Shown piece by piece: positions 43,460 to 53,874 of a stretch of DNA of 64,000 bases. The position numbers were made by a program, and so were the translations under genes. The first letter of the stretch is position 1; each line of letters starts with the position of its first letter. The stretch lies in NCBI GenBank assembly GCA_024160085.1, contig JAMDYG010000001.1, forward strand, positions 372,001 through 436,000. The letters run 5' to 3'. A model generated the notes under the pieces. That model worked only from the letters and a program-made list of their open reading frames with translations. It was not told where the DNA came from and made no database searches. The DNA comes from Serratia symbiotica (GTDB lineage: Bacteria > Pseudomonadota > Gammaproteobacteria > Enterobacterales > Enterobacteriaceae).

Positions 43460-44402
43460 GTGGAACAGTTTGAGGTCGTAGTGACAGGGAGCAGGTGCCG
43501 CAGGCATGTTTTGTGCCGCACAGGAAGGGCAACTTGGTTGCCGGGTGCTGCTGCTTGATAACGGTAAAAACCGGGGCGCAAGATCCTAATGTCCGGCGGC
43601 TGACGTTGTAACTTTACCAATAAATACGCTGAACCGGCTGCTTATCTGTCGATATAATAACCCGCATTTCTGCAAATCAGCGCTGGCACGTTACACCCAG
43701 TGGGATTTCATTAATCTGATCAACCTCTATGGTATCGCCTATCACGAAAAAACACTGGGTCAGTTGTTTTGCGATTGATTGGCACAGCAGGTCGTCGATC
43801 TGCTAGTTAACTAGTGCGCACTACTGTGCCAGGTGACGATACGTCTACGCAGCGTAGTGCTAGGGGTAGAAAAAACCGAGAACGGATTTGAACTGGCGCT
43901 GAATAGCGAAAAAGTTGGTTCTCGCTCACTTGTTGTGGCCAACGGTGGTCTGTCGATGCCAGGGCTGTGTGCGTCGCTATTCGGTTACAAGTTGGCGGCG
44001 CATTTTAACCTGGAAGTACTACCTATGCGTGCCGCTCTGGTACCGCTTACGTTGCATAAACCACTGCTCGAATGCTTACAGATGCTATCTGGCGTCTCCG
44101 TTCTGGCGGTGATCAGCGCCGAAAATGGCGTCATTTTCCGCGAAATACTGCTATTCACCCACTGTAGTCTGTCCGGCCCGGTAGTGTTCCGGCGGTGTTG
44201 CAGTTTTCCAGTTACTGGCAACCTAGTGAATATGTGAGCATTGACTTACTTCTTGAATTAGATTTAGCGAGCTTTCTTGATGAGCAACGCCAAGATCGGT
44301 GAAATAGTGGACGTAACAGGATAGCTAGGCGGCTATAATTTTCAGTGGGCTTGGAGTTCTGTATGGGCTTGTACACAGGAGGTAGCGGCGCAGAGAAAAT
44401 AG
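43460..44402 (+). pseudogene. yhiN: YhiN-type flavoprotein (HI0933 family), broken
   Basis: A predicted FAD-dependent oxidoreductase of unknown substrate. From GTG 43460: VEQFEVVV, then in shifted frames GAGAAGMFCAAQEGQLGCRV and LLLDNGKNRGAR-like sequence. Then come SGG...CNFTNKYAEPAAYLS, RYTQWDFINLINLYGIAYHE, TLGQLFCD, SLVVANGGLSMPGLCASLFG and EVLPMRAALVPLTLHKPLLE. About 110 residues are deleted before EIVDVTG, stop, LGGYNFQWAWSSVWACTQEV, the conserved family end. Stops near 43778, 43811 and 44238. The neighbour relation with pitA is conserved. Confidence 0.85.
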
Positions 44403-44421
44403 TGCAAGACCTGTTCCCTTA

Positions 44422-46642
44422 TCACAGGGTTGCCCCAATGTCTTCAAGTGCTGCACGCTGCTGTTCCCCAAGTCTATTCTCTGCTACCGCTGCCTCGTTT
44501 TCTACCAGCACAGTATCTGCAAACCTACCAACTAATCATAGATATAAAAGGCGGTATTTTTCGTCGGCGTGAGGGCCAGTTTGGCCAGCCGCTGCTGGTT
44601 ACCCCAATCTACCGCTTGCTGCGGTGGTAGGGTAAAATCGGTTGGCCGTGATTGATACTGCTGAGAGGACGCAACTCCGCCTCGCGCTGTTGGAAGCCCA
44701 GCCAGGCGATGAAATCACCCAATATCGCCAGTGCCTGGCTGACCTGCCGCTCTTCACCCTGTTCTGGCAATACCCCAGCTTCCAAGGCGCGTTCCAATGC
44801 TGCGTCAATCCCCAGATGGCAGACGGCAGACGGAGTTAATCAATGCATTGACCAGAATCTCCAACTGCGGTTTACCAACATTTAACAGTGCCCAATTGGA
44901 CATTATCCGGCAGGCTGCGAAGATGGTTGACCCAATCTGCGAACACCCGTTCAGCAAACGGAGAAATGGCAGGCGCTGTTGGCGTCACTGCGACGACCTC
45001 TGCCTCGCCAAACAGATCGATCTCAATGTCCAGCGGCGGAGTGACGGTAACTGGTGTGGGTTAGCTATGCGTTTGCTGCACAAACAGTTGGCGTAGCGTA
45101 TCGCGCGGCGGCAGCGCAGCCATTCCAGCAACTTGCCATGTACACTGGCTTGCGCCTGCAAAGCGCGCAGCAGTTGCTGGCTGCGCTGTTGCGCTAACAG
45201 TAGTTCCGCGCTGGTGAGCCAGTTGCCAAGCAAGCTTTCGGTAAGTTCGCGTTGCAGCTCCTGTTGTATTTCAAGGATAGGTGCTTGTTTCAATGCTGGG
45301 CGCATCTGATTAGCCAGATACGCGGTCATGCGTTGGCAGTCACGCGGATCCATCGCCAGCAGCGTTGCCCAAATGTCGCCTGCTTCACCAGCATAGCGTT
45401 GAACGGCATCATCCGGGGCGTGGTTTGCCTTTATGGCGCACGTCGAACAGTGTGATCGCCCAGATTAAGCTAGGTTTACGGCGGCGGCGCTCAGTTGCAT
45501 TTTACCCCTGGGTTTGTTTGACCTAATAGGCGAGCACATGGCCTGTCCGACTGGCATCCTGCGGTGAGCCAGCAGCATCGGCGATCAGTAGCAAATGGGT
45601 ATGCAGGCCATCGGCACAGTGTATCAAGAGGTCGGCACGTTTCGCCTGTAACATACGCAGTGTCAGATCACTGCCCTGGCAGTAGATGCTAGCTGGGATA
45701 TCGAGCTGTTCACTATCGGTGGTTATTTTGCCCCTAGTGGCAGTATGGTGGTCACCTCGGCGGCTAACCATGCCAGGTCGGCCAGCGGGATGTCCACAGT
45801 GCTGCCGTTCTCCACCAACACGGGCAGCGTTACCTCGGTTGGTAGGGTAAGGAGGGTGCTGCGGGTATGTAGAATGCCGGTGTCCGGTTCCAATATGTTG
45901 CTAGGGGTATATACGACGTGCCCACTGCCCCCTAGCGTGTGCAAGGTATGAGCCAACTGGCGGTAGTGGGCTGTTAGCGCCGGTTCCTCCCCCCACAGTG
46001 GTGCGGATAGAAGTGCCCGATCATCAATGCTCTCTCAAATAGGGTGGCCAGTGCGATGGCTTACGGACAGAAGTATCGATCCAGTGCCTGTTGCCATATT
46101 TGCCTCCATAGCGACGAAAGCCGTCCCACAGCGCCAAAATAGTGTTGCTGTCCATACCGCTGATCGCGCTAAGTTGATAGTGGCGCTCTAGCCCATGCAG
46201 GTGAGCGGTTATCGCGCACGTGTTCTACTAGTACGGGCAGAAACCCTCAATGAAAGCAGCGCCGACCGCCATGGCAATCAATTGTGCTTCATCAAGCAAA
46301 ATAGATGGCGACTAGATAAGCGGGTGAGTTTTCGACGTCTGATGAACAATAACGTACCGTCAGGGCGGCATCTCCGGTTAACAGCTTGGCACCAAGTGCC
46401 AACGCTTGGAACAGGTTAATTTTGGCGGTGGTATTATGGCCATAGAGACCGATGGCCACAGACTGATGCGTTGCGTTGTCCAACTGAGTTGCTTGGTTGT
46501 AGCAGCAGCGCAGACGAATAATCATCCTGTCTGCTTCCCGGTTTAGGCGTGTGGACTGTTGCCGCACGTCGGCTACCCAGTGAATCGCTTGAAGAATGCT
46601 ATTGCTGAGGCGGTTTATTGGATCAGGGGTGATAGATTTCAT
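44422..46642 (-). pseudogene. srfC: SrfC virulence-associated protein, broken
   Basis: SrfC is a large putative virulence or effector protein encoded with SrfA and SrfB. From ATG 46642: MKSITPDPINRLSNSILQAI, HWVADVRQQSTRLNREADRM, a degraded P-loop (GLYGHNTTAKINLFQALA). Later pieces are TLGGSGHVVYTPSNILEPDT, VDIPLADLAWLAAEV, LIHCADGLHTHLLLIAD-like sequence and PRDCQRMTAYLANQMRPALK. The C-terminal part has AILGDFIAWLGFQQ and QQRLAKLALTP followed by degraded sequence, ending at 44422. Family length is about 710-760 residues. It has many frameshifts and stops. Its start overlaps the end of srfB. Confidence 0.75.
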
Positions 46643-48480
46643 CGTTGATAAATGCTCTCGCTGTCTATCCAATAATGGGTTGCGCCAGAGTCGCTGGCAG
46701 CTAGAGTATTAAGTTTCTGTTGTAGTTTATGTATGGATATTGGGCTGTCATCGGCCAGCAGGGCTTGGGCGATTTTGACGCCTTCTGCGCCTTGCTCGTC
46801 GCTGTTGGTAATGGTTAACTTCAGGGTAATTACCGTATCGCCAGCCAGTTTACGTGCTAACTGGGGATCGGTGATAGTGAGCATATAGAGAGTGGCGATG
46901 CTGGCTAGCGCTCATTATCCAACTAGCGGAACCATAAACGCAGGGGGCCACACTGTTGGAAATAACTAGTAGGATCCAGTGCAAAGTCAGCGTGATCCAG
47001 ATCGATATCGCGATAGTAGACGTTATCATCTGCCAGCATGTTATTGCCGTCCAGCATGCCTAGATGGCGAATAGTGGAGTGAGGTAGCAAATCCCCGACA
47101 TTAAAATAGAAACTTGCCAGGCGTAGATCGATGGCTAGTAGGCACAGCATGGCACCTACAGCAGCGGTGAATTTGGGGTTTTCGATACATCCGCGTCTAT
47201 TAAATGGATACCAACTGCGGGTGTAGTAGCACTCAAGTTGCAAGATACGGCTGGCGGGTAGCAGCTGCAACTGGCGCAATAGCGCTTGAACGCCTGGAAA
47301 TCGCGCCGGACGGCTAGTGAGTAGCAGCACATACACAGGTGTATGGCGCCACAACTTCTGAGAGCAGACGCAGGCAATAGACGATGCTGAGTTGTTCGGG
47401 TAGGAAAGCGGTGTGCAAGGTGCTTAGACGGATGACTAGCGGGGTCTGCAAAATGTCGAAGGTGGTGGAACCCGCAGCGTGCTGAACTTCACCGTTGATA
47501 AATGCCAAAACCTGTGGGGTGGGTGTCTGTGGTAACAGTTTGCCTAGATTGGCGGCAATCTCCGCCTGTGCGTCTAACGGGTCGTAGTTCTCATATGCTG
47601 CGAGCAAAGCATGCCCGATGGGCATAAAATTGCAATGTGGCCTGCTGGCGCAACGTTGAAAATACGTCCATGCGGGGCCTGTATTGCCAAAGAGTTTATC
47701 CGTCACGACCGTCGGTGCAGCGACGCCAGCGTCTTCGATTGCCTGCTGTATTGCGGGCAAGATAAACAGTTGAATGACATCCAGCAGAATATAATCGCTA
47801 GCGACTTTAAACCCTTCGCGGAATAATAGGCGCGGATTGATCTTGATGTTATTGCCTACGCAATCATCCAGCACATATTGGGTGATGGCCAGGTCTATGG
47901 TGCTGCCACCGGGGTCGATGGAGGCGATGCGCAGGGATTTTCCCGCCGCTTCTCCCAGCGTCAGTAGCCGATCCGACCTGGCCATAGCGGCAAAAAGGCA
48001 TCAGTGCGGCCGGCGAAATTCACCTGTGTTTCGTTATACAGATAAACCATTTGGCTACAGCTAGCATCGTCATATTCCATTTCCATATGCACGTGTGGAA
48101 CGGGAACACGGGTTTGCTCGCCATCGAACGGCGTATCCAGCGGGTGCCAACCCATGGCTTTCCATACCAGGCTAATGGCCTCCTGCATACGGCAGCGGAA
48201 AATTTTACGCTCCGGCTTTGGCATCGCCGAAGGCAACGTCAGGATGATAGTGCGCATATGGCGTGGGCGGTAGCTTTCGGCATTTTCGTTCGTTGGGCGA
48301 CGCTGTTGATCTGCATCAGCGCCTGTGCCAGCAACTCGGTCAGCATTAGGATCATTACCGCACCTCACGCTGAAGGCGGTGCTGTCTCATACCGCGTCTT
48401 ACCACGTCTTAATCGCTTTGTCGTCCAGCCAGAAAGTCATGGAGCCGCGGGTTGATAAGCGCTTTGTTATAAGTGTGCCA
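46639..48480 (-). pseudogene. srfB: SrfB virulence-associated protein (actin/Hsp70-fold), C-terminal half, broken
   Basis: SrfB (PF07520-like) has an ATPase fold of the Hsp70/actin type. Visible pieces: MRTIILTLPSAMPKPERKIF, AISLVWKAMGWHPLDTPFDG, QMVYLYNETQVNFAGRTDAF, the phosphate-binding loop IASIDPGGSTIDLAITQY (family DIGGGTTDLAI, so two glycines or threonines lost), KINPRLLFREGFKVASDYIL, FMPIGHALLAAYENYDPLDA. Then come HTPVYVLLLTSRPARFPGVQ, CYYTRSWYPFNRRGCIENPK, AAVGAMLCLLAIDL and the end DSGATHYWIDSESIYQR at 46639. The N-terminal half (~450 residues) and srfA are missing. Confidence 0.75.
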
Positions 48481-49217
48481 GTGGGTGATTCTGAACTTCT
48501 GTTTAGCCGCGGGACTGCCTAAGTTGTCAGAGAATGCGTGATCTGCCCCTTCAATTCAGTAAAAGTTCAATTTATTCAATAAAGCCACTATATGGCTGAA
48601 AGCACCTGTAAGCTATTGATGAATTTTATACATATAAAAAGAAAATTATGTTCTGACGTCAAGCATTAGCGGTTCTCAACTCGCTTCTATAGGGTTGAGA
48701 GCTTAAGCAAAGCGGTGGTTAACACCATGAGATTTATGCCCTATGCGTAGCTGACATGCTGCCACTTGAACAGGGATGCTCAGGTAACCACTCAGGAGGG
48801 ATGCCATGGCTAAGGCACCAAGCACATATGAAAAAAGCCACTGCCACAGGAATAATAGCCGAAAATGCGTGAGCTGGCGGATAAATGCGATGAGAATATT
48901 TATACCACCTGCACTCTGCTGCTGGCATTGTAAAAAGAGGGGGAAATCCGTTGCTCCCCTTGCAGTATTAATAATTCTCTACGTTGGTATATTTGCACCG
49001 AGTGCACATCTGCCAAAAAATAGTAACATGGCGTTCTTGCTTTTTATTCAGTCCCTTTTCTTCGTAGAAAATGATTAAAAATATTTATCACTCTGGTAGA
49101 ATCACTGATCCTGCCAGAGAGGTGATGTTGTTATCACTAGTGACCAGATATTACTAGTATTTTTTATGGTTATATACTCAATGTTTACTGCACACTGATG
49201 TATGTAAGCAGTGTTTT
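48481..49217. other. Degraded stretch between srfB and fetA
   Basis: There is no identifiable gene in 737 bp. A reverse-strand frame near 48750-48930 contains a hydrophobic run (SAIIPVAVAFFICAWCLSHG) that might be a membrane-protein remnant. A hairpin (CTCTGGTAG/CTGCCAGAG, 49091-49119) lies 99 bp before fetA and could be a terminator or attenuator relic. Confidence 0.4.
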
Positions 49218-49568
49218 ATGAAAAACAGCAAAGAAACACTCAGATTAGATGATATTCATTATCAAATAGATAGACAGGTGAGCCTCGATTCAGTCTCTTT
49301 TTGCATTAGCAAAGGGGAGTTCAAATTGATTACCGGCCCTTCTGGTTGTAGAAAAAGTACCCTGCTCAAAATCGCCTCCTCACTGATTGATCCCACCAGA
49401 GGAAGTATTACTTTTGATGGCAAAGCTATTACCGCAATGCCGCCGGAAGAGTACCGTAAACGGGTGTCTTACTGTTTTCAGACCCCGGTACTGTTTGGCA
49501 ATACGGTCTATGACAATATCGCACTGACTTACCTGATCTGCAAGCAGCCGGACGAACAGAAAATATTG
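49218..49568 (+). pseudogene. fetA: FetA (YbbL) iron-export ABC ATPase, N-terminal half fused to fetB
   Basis: FetAB is an ABC exporter linked to iron homeostasis. From MKNSKETLRLDDIHYQIDRQ the ATPase reads EFKLITGPSGCRKSTLLKIA, with Arg replacing the glycine of Walker A GCGKST, then SYCFQTPVLFGNTVYDNIAL (Q-loop). At about 49565 it jumps from the middle of FetA (KQPDEQKI) into FetB (LVVNAMLIS). The ABC signature, Walker B and His switch are deleted. The reading frame is preserved across the junction until a TAA at 49593. Confidence 0.8.
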
Positions 49569-50295
49569 GTGGTTAACGCCATGCTGATCAGCTAACAGGA
49601 AAAGCTAGCGCTGGAAAAGGACATTATCTGGAGTATCTGCCGGGCGGTAGTATAACTGATTATTATCGGCTATGTATTGAAATATATTTTCGATCTGAAC
49701 AACGCATTACTGACTGTGCTGATGGTACTGTTTATCTGCTTTAAAGCGGCCTATAACGCCAAAAAGCGCAATAAATACATCGAACATACGTTTGTCACCT
49801 CATTTATTGCCATCACTACCGGAGCGGTGTTAACGTTAGTCGTGTTGGTATTGACTCACTCGATTAAGCTTACGCCGATGCAGGTGATCCCGATCTTCGG
49901 CATGGATGATAGCCGGTAATGCCATGGTGGCGGTAGGCTTGTGCTATAGTAACCTTGGGCAGCGTTTTAAAGGCGATCAACAGCAGATCCAAGAAATCCT
50001 CAGCTTGGGCGCTTCACCTAAGTTCGCTTCGACGGTGCTGATCCGTGATAGCATCCGTGCTTCACTGATTCCTACGATCGACTCGGCGAAAACCATTAGG
50101 CTAGTGAGTTTTCCGGGAATAATGTATGGCTTGATCTTTGCTGGCATCGATCCGGTAATGGCGATTAAGTATCAGATTATGGTGACATTTATGCTGCTCT
50201 CTACCGCCAGACCGTCGAGCATTATCGCTTGCTATCTGGCCCACCGTAAGTTTTACAACACCTGCCATCAATTGATGGTCAACATGCCAAAATAG
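49569..50295 (+). pseudogene. fetB: FetB (YbbM) iron-export ABC permease, N-terminally fused and broken
   Basis: The permease partner of FetA (UPF0014). After LVVNAMLIS and a stop: QEKLALEKDIIWSICRAV, stop, LIIIGYVLKYIFDLNNALLT, LMVLFICFKAAYNAKKRNKY, PMQVIPIFGM. A frameshift near 49905 precedes IAGNAMVAVGLCYSNLGQRF, QEILSLGASPKFASTVLIRD, ASLIPTIDSAKTIRLVSFPG, MVTFMLLSTARPSSIIACYL and the end YNTCHQLMVNMPK. The first ~17 residues of FetB are missing, removed by the same deletion that cut fetA. Confidence 0.85.
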
Positions 50296-50332
50296 TGCAA
50301 AAACGCTCGCTTCAGAGGCTGTTTTTCCGTCT

Positions 50333-50354
50333 ATCGCCCTTGCAGCAGGGCGAT
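50333..50354 (+). terminator. Hairpin after fetB
   Basis: ATCGCCCT-TGCAGC-AGGGCGAT, 8-bp perfect stem, 38 bp after the fetB stop. There is no T-run of more than two, so it is only a possible terminator. Confidence 0.4.
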
Positions 50355-50461
50355 GTTCCGGCAGATTTCGCCTTTGATATCTGCCTTTGTGCCACTTTCC
50401 GTTTTAATAAAAAAGCTTAAGGGCGTAACGGCCGGTATGTCGGTGGTGATGTGTGCTGTTG

Positions 50462-51119
50462 CTATTGATAAGTAAGTTTAAATGATGCATTACTGTTGGC
50501 ACTGACCGCTGCGTTATCGACGCTGCAAGCCAATGTTGTTACGTTGAAGTTGTTGATAACAATATCAGGTTCTGGGTAGAACCACCGAGATCCATGATTA
50601 TTACGCAAAATAAAAGGGGCAACTTTAAATGAATTTACCTGGCCAGAATCGGTGGCGGTGGTGGGTGACGTCTTGTAAAAAGTAATCATCACCTGCCCGT
50701 TGAGAAGCTAATGCTAATGAGCGAATTGACCTTTCGCTGAGCAAAGCATGAAATGATTATGATCACCACCGCTATCGGTATCCACCCAACCACTTTTACC
50801 TGAGCAATTATTGCCCGATATTCCGCCAATGCTGTAGCTAATGCCATCAATATTAGTGCAGTGCTATACACCCGGCGGCCGTTGATGGATGTGACGTAAG
50901 TTCCAGGACATTTGGCTCACCAAATTCCTGGGAATTTAGCGGAGGAGGAGGTGTTGTCCTAGTTAAAGGTTGAACCACTGCTAAAAGTCGGTTGGCTTCC
51001 GATCTGTGAACCGACTGGAGGTACGTTGAATAATGACGTCCGGCGGGTTGACCTTTGTCGTTCTGGTAACGGTAATTCTGGTAGGATTGTGCATCGTTGC
51101 TCAACAGCAGTGCGACCAA
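50462..51119 (-). pseudogene. Probable fimbrial tip adhesin, degraded
   Basis: Reading across frames on the reverse strand gives SIGGISGNNCSGKSGW-like sequence, then TFYKTSPTTATDSGQVNSFK, VAPFILRNNHG, PEPDIVINNFNVTTLACSVD, NAAVSANSNASFKLTYQ. The pattern TLACSV-NA-V with a preceding dispersed set of small polar residues resembles the two-domain adhesins of chaperone-usher fimbriae at the join to the pilin domain. Upstream pieces (HYSTYLQSVHRSEANRLLAV and similar) are frameshifted. No chaperone or usher gene is near. Family is likely but not certain. Confidence 0.4.
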
Positions 51120-51298
51120 GGTTTTTTAATGGCAGCAAGGTCTGTATGACATATCATAGTAGCCCTGCCGCATAGAGTCGCGCTGATAAGTGAAAATTTC
51201 TATCCTCATTGCTCAACGATTAGATAACCACTTAATTTATCCGTGCACTGAGATATATTGATGTTATTTAGTTTTGTTCAAAAAAACGCTTTACAATC

Positions 51299-51317
51299 GG
51301 TAATGATTATTATTACT
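51299..51317 (+). promoter_or_regulatory. Fur-box-like operator in the ryhB promoter
   Basis: GGTAATGATTATTATTACT matches the Fur consensus GATAATGATAATCATTATC at 14 of 19 positions. A TTTACA (51290-51295) lies just before it as a possible -35 element. It ends about 14 bp before the expected RyhB start, as in Escherichia. Confidence 0.65.
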
Positions 51318-51330
51318 AGGCGTTCTGGAG

Positions 51331-51425
51331 ATGGCATTAACCTATGATGCCTCCTCCGAGGAAGTATGACATTGTTTACATTGCTTCCAGTGTTTATTTA
51401 GCCAGCTCAGGTGCTGGCTTTTTTT
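51331..51425 (+). ncRNA. ryhB: RyhB, iron-responsive small RNA
   Basis: RyhB is an Hfq-dependent sRNA made when iron is scarce; it represses mRNAs of iron-using proteins and spares iron. The conserved core GACATTGTTTACATTGCTTC and the following CAGTGTTTATTTAGCCAGC match enterobacterial RyhB closely. The 3' end is a strong terminator (AGCCAGC-TCAGGT-GCTGGCT then T8, 51400-51425). The 5' third is more diverged, so the start is estimated at about 51325-51331 from the Escherichia length of 90 nt. The location beside the gnt genes is conserved. Both the seed and the terminator look intact, so it is probably functional. Confidence 0.85.
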
Positions 51426-51860
51426 GTCTGCTTTCCACTCGCCCCTCACGTAATAAATCTGTTACTGATTCCTCCGGCCATCTCATGCTTTGAACAGAGG
51501 CAATAAGTTTTCTTACTTTTGTTGCCAGAACCAGATTGTAGGAAACATTGCGGAGAGTTGAGTATGATCTACGAGCGCGGTTTTCGGTACTATGAATGAT
51601 TTTATCCGCTAATTTGATCCTGGTGGTTGCTCTATTATTGCTAATGATGATATCAATGATATTGTAGAAAATCGAGTGTGAAAACCAATAAAAATAAGAT
51701 AACTTAATGTTATTAATAGATAAAATAGAATGCTAGACTTTTTCCTCAATACCCCTGCTGCATACCTTATAACATCGGGGGAAAAGCCTAAAAATACAAT
51801 GGCTTTACGCTTTACCGACTATTGTAAATGGAGTCTATGCTAAAAAGGTGGGAAAAAATT
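51426..51860. other. Gene-free stretch between ryhB and gntT
   Basis: 435 bp with no recognisable gene. A short forward frame from 51564 (MIYERGFRYYE) does not match anything I know. The homologous place in Escherichia holds yhhX, yhhW and gntR; nothing of these can be read here. The gntT promoter should lie in 51700-51860. Confidence 0.4.
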
Positions 51861-53177
51861 ATGCCATTAGTGATTGTTGCAGGCGGTGTAGCGCTACTAT
51901 TGTTGCTGATGATTCGTTTTAAATTGAACGGATTTATCTCTTTGGTTCTAGTTGCTCTGGTGGTAGGGATTGCGTAAAGTATGCCAGGGGATAAAGTAAT
52001 CGGTTCCATTAAGGCTAGCGTTGGCGCCACTTTGAGTGGCGTGGCGTTGATCATGGGATTTGGTGCCATGCTTGGTAAGCTGTTGGCAGATTGTGGTGGT
52101 GCTCAACGCATCGCTACCACGTTGATCGACATATTCGGTAAAAAATACCTCCAGTGGGCAGTGATGTTGACCGGCTTTACAGTTGGCTTCGCGCTGTTTT
52201 ATGAGGTTGGTTTCTTGTTGCTGCTGCCATTGGTGTTCAACATCGCCGCCTCCGCGCGCATTCCGTTACTGTATATCAGCGTACCGATGGTGGCCGCGCT
52301 GTCGGTGACCCATGATTTCCTGCCCTCCTCACCATGGCCTAATGGCGAATCGCCTCCCTCTTTCATGCCGATATGGGTAAAACCCTGTTATACGGCACGC
52401 TACTGGCTATCACAACGATGATTCTGACTAGCCCAGTCTATACGCCCATTTTCTTAAAGGCATTGATAAGTAGGTGCTGGAATAGCTGTATAATCCGAAA
52501 ACGTTTACCGAAGAAGAAATGCCAGATTTTACTGTTAGCATTACTACCTCTCTGGTGCCAGTGATCCTAATGGCGCTGCAGGCGCCAGCCGAAATGGCGT
52601 TGCCTCAGGAGCATCGCTTGCTGCATCTCGCTGAATTCTTCGGCGACCGGTGATGGCAACACTAATTGCAGTGCTGATTGCGATTTTCACCTTTGGCCTA
52701 AACCTTGGCCGTACTATGGATGAAGTGATGGGTACTGTCAGCAACTCAATTAAAATCATCGCAATGATGATGTTAATCACTGGTGGTGGCAGTACGTTCA
52801 AGCAGCTGCTGGTTGATAGCGGCGTAGAATAATATATCGCCAGCCAGATGGCAGGCAGCAACATCTCACCAATCCTGATGACCTGGTCGATCGCTGCCGC
52901 GTTGCGCCTAGCGCTGAGTCATGCCTCTGTTGCAGCTATCGCTGCTGGTGGCATCGTAGCGCCACTGATCGCTACTACCGGCGTCAGCCCGGAACTGATG
53001 GTCATTGTGGTGGGTGCTGGCAACGTAGTTTTCTCTAACGTCAACGATCCGGGCTTCTGGTTGTTTAAGAAGTACTCCAACCTGAGCATCATGGAAACCA
53101 TCAAATCTTGGTCGGTGCTGGAAACCATCATCTAGGTGTGTGGCCTGGTCGGTTTGCTTGCTGTTGTCGACAATCAT
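51861..53177 (+). pseudogene. gntT: GntT-type high-affinity gluconate permease, broken
   Basis: Inner-membrane gluconate:proton symporter. From ATG 51861: MPLVIVAGGVALLLLLMIRF, KLNGFISLVLVALVVGIA, a TAA replacing Gln, MPGDKVIGSIKASVGATLSG, MGFGAMLGKLLADCGGAQRI, GFTVGFALFYEVGFLLLLPL, MVAALSVTHDFLPSSPWPNG. After frameshifts near 52350 and 52425: VMATLIAVLIAIFTFGLNLG, LITGGGSTFKQLLVDSGVE, stop, NISPILMTWSIAAALRLALS, GGIVAPLIATTGVSPELMVI, DPGFWLFKKYSNLSIMETIK. The full 438-residue span is present. The sequence fits GntT better than GntU. gntK follows on the same strand. Confidence 0.88.
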
Positions 53178-53296
53178 ATAAGTGTTACCGCTCTGGCTCC
53201 GGTTTTTTTACGGCATTCTCAGTTGGGGCGGGTGATGATGTTGACGGCGTAAACTGCTGTGAAGATGCGCATCAGATCCCATAAGAGCATGAGATA

Positions 53297-53833
53297 ATGA
53301 GTTACCCGCAAAACCACGTATTTATCTTGATGGGGGTTTCAGGTAGCGGCAAATCCGCCGTGGCTCGTGCCGTTGCCCATGACATCAATGCCGCCATGCT
53401 GGATGGCGATTACCTACACCCACTGGATAACATCAATAAAATGGCTGCCGGGTATGCACTAGACAATAACGATCGTACCACGTGGCTGGTGGCGTTAAAT
53501 GACGCTATATTCGCCATGCAACGCACCAATAGGGTATCGCTGTTGGTGTGCTCAGCTCTGAAAAAGCGCTATAGTGACCGTCTGCGTGAGGACAACAGCA
53601 ACGTGCATTTTATCTACCTGAAAGGGGGATAAGGCGGTAATTGAAGTACGTCTAAAGCAGCGCAAGGGGCATTTCTTCAAACCGCAGATGTTAGTTTCCC
53701 AGTTTGCCACGTTGGAAAAGAACCAGATGCGTAGGAGCAGGATGTGCAGGCGATCGATATCAACCAGCCGCTGCCGCTGGACAATATGTTTGCTGATATT
53801 ATCACTTATGTTCATGGCGTGGCATCCCGTTAA
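53297..53833 (+). pseudogene. gntK: GntK gluconokinase, frameshifted
   Basis: Phosphorylates gluconate to 6-phosphogluconate. MSYPQNHVFILMGVSGSGKS has an intact P-loop, followed by AMLDGDYLHPLDNINKMAAG, LVCSALKKRYSDRLREDNSN and VHFIYLKG. A single extra G in the run GGGGG (ancestral GGGG by the protein) near 53624 turns KGDKAVIEVRLKQRKGHFF into KGG-stop. A second disturbance near 53730 follows. The tail INQPLPLDNMFADIITYVHG ends at 53833. One of the least decayed pseudogenes here. Confidence 0.9.
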
Positions 53834-53874
53834 CCACGTATCTATTACTGGTACTTCAGGTACCAGTATTCCCG

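Noticed and set aside
48806-49078. A 90-residue forward reading frame near srfB/fetA
   Set aside because: No family resemblance, odd composition, and no good ribosome binding site; it lies in a decayed stretch.
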